Source of the DNA: JBHHZM01 sp046758065
GTDB lineage: Bacteria > Pseudomonadota > Alphaproteobacteria > JAAXGF01
NCBI GenBank assembly: GCA_046758065.1
Contig: JBHHZM010000161.1
Coordinates: 1-6,031 of the forward strand
DNA: 6,031 bases
Reading direction: 5' to 3'
The position numbers and the translations under genes are program-made. The notes beneath the pieces were generated by a model that did not search any database, was not told where the DNA came from, and worked only from the letters and a program-made list of their open reading frames with translations. Each line of letters opens with the position of its first letter. Positions within the stretch are counted from its first letter, which is position 1. Shown one piece after another: positions 1 through 4,779 of this stretch.

Positions 1-50
1 GTGCGCGCCAGACCCGCCTCGAAAGGGTTTTCCCGCGCCGCGCTGCTCAT
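1..50 (-). CDS. Acyl-CoA synthetase (AMP-forming), N-terminal fragment, probable
   Basis: An ATG at 50-48 on the minus strand opens a frame that runs off the left edge after 16 codons, reading MSSAARENPFEAGLAR. The NPFEAGLAR stretch resembles, from memory, the N-terminus of alphaproteobacterial AMP-forming acyl-CoA synthetases, which often begin with NPFEQGLDR followed by a PANY-type segment. Such enzymes activate a fatty or short-chain acid to its acyl-CoA using ATP in the cytoplasm. The start is supported by an AGGCGG ribosome-binding site (55-60) four bases upstream and by a possible TTGACG / GACGAT promoter further up. No catalytic motif lies inside the window, so the product name rests on very few residues. 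The gene diverges from the FrnE-like gene. The opposite strand is also open from 1 to 168, but its translation is low-complexity and resembles nothing I recognise. Confidence 0.45.
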   Translation of the reverse strand, partial: MSSAARENPFEAGLAR

Positions 51-54
51 CGTT

Positions 55-60
55 CCGCCT
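55..60 (-). promoter_or_regulatory. Ribosome-binding site of the left-edge gene
   Basis: On the minus strand AGGCGG lies four bases before the ATG at 50-48. It is a moderate Shine-Dalgarno match and decides the start of the partial acyl-CoA synthetase-like gene. Confidence 0.4.
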
Positions 61-92
61 GTCTCCACACGCCCGCCACCAATCGCCGCCGC

Positions 93-121
93 ATCGTCCG
101 CCGCGCCCCGCCTCGCGTCAA
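93..121 (-). promoter_or_regulatory. Possible sigma70-type promoter for the left-edge gene
   Basis: The minus strand reads TTGACG (121-116), a 17-base spacer, then GACGAT (98-93). The -35 matches five of six consensus bases and the -10 only three of six, which is common in GC-rich alphaproteobacteria. Transcription would start near 86 and give a leader of roughly 35 bases. This is a pattern match only. Confidence 0.3.
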
Positions 122-232
122 GAGCCGGCGACGGCGATGCCTTGTTGCGCCAGGTCGGCGGACGGTAGCGGGGAGACACTGCGGAATCGATGATCGCCCG
201 CGCCCGCCGGGCCGTGAAGCAGGCGGTCGCGC

Positions 233-262
233 TTGGCTCGGACGCCTCCGATCGACTAAACT
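233..262 (+). promoter_or_regulatory. Possible promoter of the FrnE-like gene, implying a leaderless mRNA
   Basis: TTGGCT (233-238) and TAAACT (257-262) are separated by 18 bases. Each matches four of six consensus bases. If initiation occurs about seven bases after the -10, the transcript would begin at or next to the GTG at 269. That fits the absence of any Shine-Dalgarno sequence there. No start site has been mapped, so this is inference. Confidence 0.35.
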
Positions 263-268
263 CCCTTC

Positions 269-916
269 GTGAACATCGACATCATCTCCGACCTCATCTG
301 TCCCTGGTGCTTCATCGGCAAGCGCCGGCTCGAACGGGCGCTCGCCGCCCGTCCCGATCTCGATGTCGCAATTTCCTGGCGCGCCTACCAGCTCAACCCC
401 GAGATGCCGCCCGAGGGCATGGACCGCGCCGAATACCTCGCCGTCAAGTTCGGCTCGCCCGAGCGGGCCCGCGAGATCTACGGCGAGATCGCGGCCGCGG
501 GTGCGAGCGAGGGGATCGACTTCGCCTTCGACCGCATCGGCCGCACCCCCAACACGATCAACGCCCATCGGCTGATTCGTCTGGCTGCCGAGAAGGGGCT
601 TCAGCACACGGTGGTCGATCTCCTGTTCCGCCGCTATTTCCTCGACGGCGTCGATCTCGGAGATGACGAGCGACTCGTCGAGGTCGCCGGCGAGGCCGGC
701 TTCGATACGGCCGAGGTGAGCGCCTACCTCGCTTCGGACAGCGGCCGCGACGCGATCCGCCTCGAGGAAATCCATGCGCGCCGGCTTGGCGTGACGGGCG
801 TGCCCTGCTTCATCATCGATCAGCGCTTCGCCGTCTCCGGCGCCCAGGCGCCGGAAGTCTTCGTGCGCATCTTCGAGACTGCCGAACAGGCCCTAGCGAC
901 GGGCCAGCGCGCCTGA
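269..916 (+). CDS. DsbA-family thiol:disulfide oxidoreductase, FrnE-like
   Basis: A 215-residue protein of the DsbA/FrnE branch of the thioredoxin superfamily. It probably catalyses dithiol-disulfide exchange or isomerisation; its substrate is unknown. The redox motif CPWC is at residues 11-14, straight after the first beta strand (IDIISDLI). A helical insertion follows, with the family motif NTINAHRL at 95-102. The cis-proline loop is GVPC at 177-180, then SGAQ at 190-193. There is no signal peptide, so it should be cytoplasmic, unlike periplasmic DsbA. Length is normal for FrnE-like proteins. GTG at 269 is the first start codon after an in-frame TAA at 257-259, with no alternative between. 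No Shine-Dalgarno sequence precedes it. A third cysteine, C180, sits next to the cis-proline. The gene is monocistronic as far as visible and converges on mfd with nine bases between the stops. Family assignment is firm; the precise role is not. Confidence 0.93.
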   Translation: MNIDIISDLICPWCFIGKRRLERALAARPDLDVAISWRAYQLNPEMPPEGMDRAEYLAVKFGSPERAREIYGEIAAAGASEGIDFAFDRIGRTPNTINAHRLIRLAAEKGLQHTVVDLLFRRYFLDGVDLGDDERLVEVAGEAGFDTAEVSAYLASDSGRDAIRLEEIHARRLGVTGVPCFIIDQRFAVSGAQAPEVFVRIFETAEQALATGQRA

Positions 917-925
917 TCGCGGGAC

Positions 926-3900
926 TCACGCCGCCGCCCGGACGAGCTCGGCAAGATCGGCGACGACCTCGCTTGTCCCGGCGAGACGCGCGTCGACGTC
1001 GCCCCAGTCGCGCTTGATCACCAGGCGGTGATCGGGACGCAGGCGAACACCGTCGCCCTGCCGATTGATGAAGGCGACGAGCCCGCCGGGATCGGCAAAA
1101 CGGTTGCCGTGGAACGAGACCACCGCCCCTTCCGCGCCGACCTCGAGCCGGTCGATGCCCGCGGCACGGCACAAGCGCTTTATGGCGACGATTCGCAGCA
1201 GGTTCTCGACCGCCTGCGGCAACGGGCCGAAACGATCGACGAGTTCGGCGGCGAAGGCATCAATCTCGGCCTGGTCATCGAGCCCGGCGAGCCGCCGGTA
1301 AAGCGCGAGACGCACCCCGAGGTCGGCGACGTAGTCTGCGGGGATGAGCACGGCGGTGCCGAGGCTGATCTGCGGCGACCATTCCTCGCGCGCCTCGGCG
1401 GGCGCCCCCTCCTCCGCCGCGCGCAATTCGCCGACCGCCTGGTCGAGCATTTGCTGGTAGAGCTCGAGTCCGACTTCGCGAATGTGGCCCGACTGTTCGG
1501 CGCCGAGCAGATTGCCGGCGCCGCGGATGTCGAGGTCGTGGCTCGCGAGCGTGAATCCCGCGCCCAGGCTGTCGAGCTTGTGCATGACCTCGAGGCGCTT
1601 GATCGCCGCCAGGCTGAGTCCGCCGTGCGCCGGCAGGGTGAAGTAGGCGTAGGCGCGGACCTTCGCCCGGCCGATGCGCCCGCGCAGCTGGTAGAGCTGG
1701 GCGAGCCCGAACATCTGGGCGCGGTGGACGATCATGGTGTTGACGTTGGGGATATCGAGCCCCGATTCGATGATCGCGGTCGAAATCAGGACGTCGTACG
1801 AACCGTTGTAGAAGGCGTTCATCGTCTTTTCGAGCTGGCTCGCCGCCATGCGTCCGTGCGCCGTGACGATCTTCACCTCCGGCACCAGCGCGCGCAGCCG
1901 CTCGGCAAGCCTGCCGACATCCTCGATGCGTGGACAGACATAGAATACCTGGCCGCCGCGGAGATGTTCGCGCAGGATCGCCTCGCGCACCACCACCGGG
2001 TCGTAGGGCATGATGAAGGTGCGCACCGCGAGCCGGTCGACCGGCGGCGTGGCAATCAGGCTGAGCTCGCGGACGCCGCTCAAGGCCATCTGCAGGGTCC
2101 GCGGGATCGGCGTCGCCGTCAGCGTCAGCACATGGACGTCGCTGCGCATCTGCTTGAGCCGCTCCTTGTGGGCGACGCCGAAGTGCTGTTCCTCGTCGAT
2201 CACCAGAAGACCCAAATCCCGGAAGCGAATCGATTTGCCGAGAAGCGCGTGCGTGCCGATGACGATATCGACCCGACCGGTCGCCAATCCCTCCTTGACC
2301 TTGCCGGCGCGCTTCGCGGCGACGAGGCGCGAGAGCTGTTCGACACCAACGGGGAGGCCAGCGAAACGCTCGCTGAAGGTCTGGAAATGCTGGCGCGCGA
2401 GCAGGGTCGTCGGCACCACCACCGCAACCTGCTTGCCCGCCATCACCGCGATGAAAGCGGCGCGCAGCGCCACCTCGGTCTTGCCGAAACCGACGTCGCC
2501 GCAGATCAGCCGGTCCATGGGCCGACCGCGGGCGAGATCGTCGATCACGTCGAGGATGGCGCGCCGCTGGTCCTCGGTCTCGCCATAGGGAAAGCGGGCG
2601 CCGAACTCCTCGTACAGGCCTTCGGGCGGCGTCAGCGACTCGGCGGCGCGGACCCGCCGCGCGGCGGCGATGCGCACCAGTTCGCCCGCCATTTCCCGGA
2701 TGCGCTGCTTGAGGCGCGCCTTTCGCGCCTGCCAATGGGTTCCGCCCAGGCGGTCGAGCTGTACCGGCGCGTCCGCGGCCCCGTAGCGCGACAGCAGTTC
2801 GATGTTCTCGACGGGCAGGTAGAGTTTGTCGTCGCCGGCGTAGATCAACCGCAGGCAGTCGTGCGGCGCGTCTCCCAGGCTAAGCGTCTCGAGGCCGTCG
2901 AAGCGCCCGACACCGTGATCGGCGTGAACCACGAGATCGCCGACCGCGAGGCTCGAAGCCTCGGCGATGAAGGCGTCCGAGCGGCGCGCGCGTCTGGGCG
3001 GGCGGGCGATCCGGTCGCCGAGCACGTCCTGTTCGCTGAGAATGACGAGGTCTTCGGTTTCGAAGCCGTGGTCGAGATCGAGAATGACCACGGCGACGGC
3101 GTCGGGCGCCATCCCGCACGCGCTCCGCCAGTCGCCGGCGCGAACGACGCCTTCGACCCCGTGGTCATCGAGCACCCTGGAGAGGCGGTCGCACGATCCC
3201 GGGCTGAAGCAGGCGAAGATCACCCGTCGCCCGGCAGCACGCTCGTCGGCGAGGTAATCGCGCACCGCGTCGAACAGGTTGACCCCGGGGTCGGCGCGCT
3301 CGGCGGCGAAGTTGCGCGCTGGCTTGCCTCCGGCGTCGAAGACCCGCCGCCCGGCGGTCTCCGGAGCGCGGAACGGGGTGAACTGCAACACCGCGCGGGG
3401 CGCCAGCAGGCGGTCCCACTCGGCGGCGTCGAGATAGAGCCTCTCGGGCGGCACGGGCCGGTAGATGCTCTCGATATCGGCGCCGCCCGCCGTGGCCTCG
3501 CAGCGCGCCGCGTAGTAGTCGGCGATTGCGGCAAGACGGGCGTCGCGCGCTTCACCGGCAAGGGGGTCGAGACTCACGGGCGCGTCGGGCAGGTAGTCGG
3601 CGACGGTGTCGAGGCGCTCGTGGAACAGCGCCAGCCAGTGTTCCATGCCGATATGCCGCTGGCCCGCGCTCGCCGCCTCGTAGAGCGGGTCGCCCGCGGT
3701 CATGGCGCCGAACAGCTCGCGATAGCCGGCGCGGAAGCGAGCGATCGAGTCGGCATCGAGCCGCAGTTCGCTCATGGGCCCCAGCACGAAGCCGTCGATC
3801 GCGGCGCCGCTGCGTTGGGTCATCGGGTCGAAGACCCGGACGCTCTCGATCCGGTCGCCGAACAGGTCGATGCGCAGCGGCGCCTCGGCCGCGGACGGAA

Positions 3901-4426
3901 AGACGTCGAGCAGGCCGCCGCGCGGCGCATACTCGCCGGGTTCCATCACCGTGCCCGTGCGCGCATAGCCGTTGTCTTCGAGAAAGGCGATGAGGTCGTC
4001 GAGGTCGAGCTCTCCGCCGCTTTCGAGCGTGCGGCGGCTATCGGCAAGTGAGTCGCGCGCCGGCACCCGTTGCAGGAAAGCATTGACCGTCGTGAGCACG
4101 ACGCGCCCGGCGGGCGGGGGCGACTCGGGTGCGGCCAAGCGGGTCAAGGTCTCCATGCGCTGGCCGACGAGCGCGGGGTTCGGCGATACCCGGTCGTACG
4201 GCAGGCAGTCCCAGGCGGGGAGCAGCAGACATTGGACGTCGGGGTGGAAGAAGCGGAGCGCTCCGGCGAGGCGGGACATGCGCGCATCGTCGCTCGCCAC
4301 ATGCAGAAGCGCCCGCCCCGGCGTCCCGGCGACGGCTTCGCCGAGCAACAGCGCGTCGAAGCCTTCGGGTGCGGACGACAGGAGAGAACACCCCGGATCC
4401 GAGAGACACTCTCCCAGAGAGATCAA
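926..4426 (-). CDS. mfd: Transcription-repair coupling factor Mfd
   Basis: A complete 1166-residue protein (E. coli Mfd has 1148). Mfd binds stalled RNA polymerase, pushes it off DNA using ATP and recruits UvrA for nucleotide excision repair. The UvrB-like N-terminal module spans about 15-330; R169, R185 and F189 align with residues reported to contact UvrA in E. coli. The CarD-like RNA-polymerase-interaction domain is near 490-550 (VVHADHGVGRFDGLETL). The motor carries Walker A GDVGFGKT at 643-650, DEEQ at 744-747, TATP at 770-773 and QLRGRIGR at 913-920. The translocation motif region GNLLGAEQSGHI is at 971-982, followed by the C-terminal D7 domain to the end. The start is TTG at 4426, one base after the sdhE stop. 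An in-frame TAA at 4456-4454 and no ATG or GTG between leave it as the only good candidate. No strong Shine-Dalgarno sequence is visible, suggesting translational coupling to sdhE. All key motor residues are intact. Confidence 0.98.
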   Translation of the reverse strand: MISLGECLSDPGCSLLSSAPEGFDALLLGEAVAGTPGRALLHVASDDARMSRLAGALRFFHPDVQCLLLPAWDCLPYDRVSPNPALVGQRMETLTRLAAPESPPPAGRVVLTTVNAFLQRVPARDSLADSRRTLESGGELDLDDLIAFLEDNGYARTGTVMEPGEYAPRGGLLDVFPSAAEAPLRIDLFGDRIESVRVFDPMTQRSGAAIDGFVLGPMSELRLDADSIARFRAGYRELFGAMTAGDPLYEAASAGQRHIGMEHWLALFHERLDTVADYLPDAPVSLDPLAGEARDARLAAIADYYAARCEATAGGADIESIYRPVPPERLYLDAAEWDRLLAPRAVLQFTPFRAPETAGRRVFDAGGKPARNFAAERADPGVNLFDAVRDYLADERAAGRRVIFACFSPGSCDRLSRVLDDHGVEGVVRAGDWRSACGMAPDAVAVVILDLDHGFETEDLVILSEQDVLGDRIARPPRRARRSDAFIAEASSLAVGDLVVHADHGVGRFDGLETLSLGDAPHDCLRLIYAGDDKLYLPVENIELLSRYGAADAPVQLDRLGGTHWQARKARLKQRIREMAGELVRIAAARRVRAAESLTPPEGLYEEFGARFPYGETEDQRRAILDVIDDLARGRPMDRLICGDVGFGKTEVALRAAFIAVMAGKQVAVVVPTTLLARQHFQTFSERFAGLPVGVEQLSRLVAAKRAGKVKEGLATGRVDIVIGTHALLGKSIRFRDLGLLVIDEEQHFGVAHKERLKQMRSDVHVLTLTATPIPRTLQMALSGVRELSLIATPPVDRLAVRTFIMPYDPVVVREAILREHLRGGQVFYVCPRIEDVGRLAERLRALVPEVKIVTAHGRMAASQLEKTMNAFYNGSYDVLISTAIIESGLDIPNVNTMIVHRAQMFGLAQLYQLRGRIGRAKVRAYAYFTLPAHGGLSLAAIKRLEVMHKLDSLGAGFTLASHDLDIRGAGNLLGAEQSGHIREVGLELYQQMLDQAVGELRAAEEGAPAEAREEWSPQISLGTAVLIPADYVADLGVRLALYRRLAGLDDQAEIDAFAAELVDRFGPLPQAVENLLRIVAIKRLCRAAGIDRLEVGAEGAVVSFHGNRFADPGGLVAFINRQGDGVRLRPDHRLVIKRDWGDVDARLAGTSEVVADLAELVRAAA
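4401..4421 (-). repeat. Alternating CTCTC/GAGAG hairpin arms at the 5' end of mfd
   Basis: In the mfd mRNA sense the segment reads CUCUC-UGG-GAGAG-UGU-CUCUC (4421 to 4401). The central GAGAG can pair with either flanking CUCUC, giving two mutually exclusive five-base-pair hairpins with three-base loops. They lie in codons 2-9, directly after the TTG start. The repeat is seen directly; any role in translation initiation is speculative. Confidence 0.4.
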
Positions 4427-4427
4427 A

Positions 4428-4694
4428 CTACTCGTTGTGATCGTGGAAGTCCCTTATGAGCTTGACGATGGCCGCGTCGACCGCACCCGATGTGGCGGAA
4501 TCGCCACTTATCCAGCGGTAGATCTCGGGATCGGGATGCGCGAGCAGGGCCTCGTAGCGTTCGAGCTGATCGGCCGTCAAACGATCGAGGCAGGCGTCGG
4601 CGAATTCGCCAAGCAGCAGGTCGAGTTCGCGCATGCCGCAGCGCCGGCTCCGGTGCTTCAGCCGCTTGCGCCGGATTTCGATCGTCTCGTCCAT
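4428..4694 (-). CDS. sdhE: FAD assembly factor SdhE (succinate dehydrogenase maturation)
   Basis: A complete 88-residue protein of the SdhE/YgfY/SDHAF2 family (former DUF339), usual length. These cytoplasmic five-helix proteins help attach FAD covalently to the flavoprotein subunits of succinate dehydrogenase and fumarate reductase. Recognisable segments are the basic N-terminus IRRKRLKHRSRR (7-18), the signature CGMRELDLLLGEFA (19-32), the central LERYEALLAHPDPEIYRWI (44-62), and a closing acidic/histidine tail. In relatives the signature begins RGxxE. Here the arginine is cysteine (C19, codon TGC), while G20 and E23 are kept. The ATG at 4694 is preceded by GGAGAC with good spacing; the frame stays open upstream into recG, but that part is not family-like. 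It is first in an operon with mfd, read from a strong promoter at 4719-4747, and divergent from recG. I recall this recG / sdhE / mfd arrangement as common in Alphaproteobacteria. Confidence 0.93.
   Translation of the reverse strand: MDETIEIRRKRLKHRSRRCGMRELDLLLGEFADACLDRLTADQLERYEALLAHPDPEIYRWISGDSATSGAVDAAIVKLIRDFHDHNE
4492..4507 (-). repeat. Perfect short hairpin inside sdhE
   Basis: The sdhE mRNA contains GUGGCG-AUUC-CGCCAC, a perfect six-base-pair GC-rich stem with a four-base loop, in the codons for S63-T69. It is not followed by a U-run, so it is not an intrinsic terminator. It may be coincidental in such GC-rich sequence. Confidence 0.3.
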
Positions 4695-4698
4695 GACT

Positions 4699-4704
4699 GT
4701 CTCC
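4699..4704 (-). promoter_or_regulatory. Ribosome-binding site of sdhE
   Basis: GGAGAC on the minus strand, with GGAG ending six bases before the ATG at 4694. It fixes the sdhE start in a frame that would otherwise extend upstream to 5033. Confidence 0.75.
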
Positions 4705-4716
4705 GATCGCGGCGAT

Positions 4717-4728
4717 AGCTTATAAGCT
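4717..4728. repeat. 12-bp perfect palindrome containing the -10 element
   Basis: AGCTTATAAGCT is a perfect palindrome. Extended to 4714-4731 it stays symmetric apart from one mismatched pair (4716/4729). It supplies a TATAAG -10 hexamer on both strands. On the minus strand this joins a good -35. On the plus strand no convincing -35 lies 16-18 bases upstream. It could be an operator, but an A/T-rich -10 can be palindromic by chance. Confidence 0.5.
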
Positions 4729-4747
4729 GTCCCTGACGTGCTGTCAG
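4719..4747 (-). promoter_or_regulatory. Sigma70-type promoter of the sdhE-mfd operon
   Basis: On the minus strand CTGACA (4747-4742) is followed by a 17-base spacer and TATAAG (4724-4719). Each hexamer matches five of six consensus bases and the spacing is ideal. Transcription would begin near 4712, giving a leader of about 18 bases that includes the GGAGAC ribosome-binding site. This is the strongest promoter in the window. Confidence 0.7.
4733..4747. repeat. Inverted repeat CTGAC-N5-GTCAG over the -35 element
   Basis: CTGAC (4733-4737) and GTCAG (4743-4747) are perfect inverted arms separated by GTGCT. The right-hand arm overlaps the -35 hexamer of the sdhE promoter. This layout is typical of a small repressor site, but I do not recognise the motif as that of any named regulator. 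Confidence 0.4.
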
Positions 4748-4764
4748 CCCTTGTCATGCCGTGC

Positions 4765-4770
4765 GGGAGG
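4765..4770 (+). promoter_or_regulatory. Ribosome-binding site of recG
   Basis: GGGAGG, a near-perfect Shine-Dalgarno core, ends nine bases before the GTG at 4780. It favours that start over the in-frame ATG at 4756 and GTG at 4738, which lie upstream of it. Confidence 0.75.
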
Positions 4771-4779
4771 TACCATCGC

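Larger units (their letters stand above)
51..268. other. Divergent intergenic region
   Basis: These 218 bases separate two divergently transcribed genes. They hold a candidate promoter and ribosome-binding site for the leftward gene and a candidate promoter ending at 262 for the rightward one. I see no convincing small gene, RNA gene, terminator or long repeat here. A plus-strand ATG at 190 opens a 158-codon frame, but it overlaps the FrnE-like gene out of frame and is arginine- and proline-rich, as expected of a shadow. Confidence 0.6.

Noticed and set aside
47..775. A 242-codon minus-strand open frame opposite the FrnE-like gene
   Set aside because: Codon-aligned antisense shadow of the CPWC protein; its C-terminal part is Arg-rich intergenic sequence.
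1275..2735. A 486-codon minus-strand open frame within mfd in another frame
   Set aside because: Frame-shifted reading of mfd with Arg/Ala-rich composition; mfd itself is continuous across this region with intact motifs, so there is no frameshift.
1028..4051. A 1007-codon open frame on the plus strand antisense to mfd
   Set aside because: It is codon-aligned with mfd on the opposite strand. It stays open because mfd lacks TTA, CTA and TCA codons over this stretch, as expected of GC-rich codon use. The translation has no recognisable domain, while mfd is fully conserved.
4721..4726. TATAAG as the -10 of a recG promoter on the plus strand
   Set aside because: No acceptable -35 lies 16-18 bases upstream (TGTCTC is a poor match), so a recG promoter here is not supported, although the hexamer itself is good.
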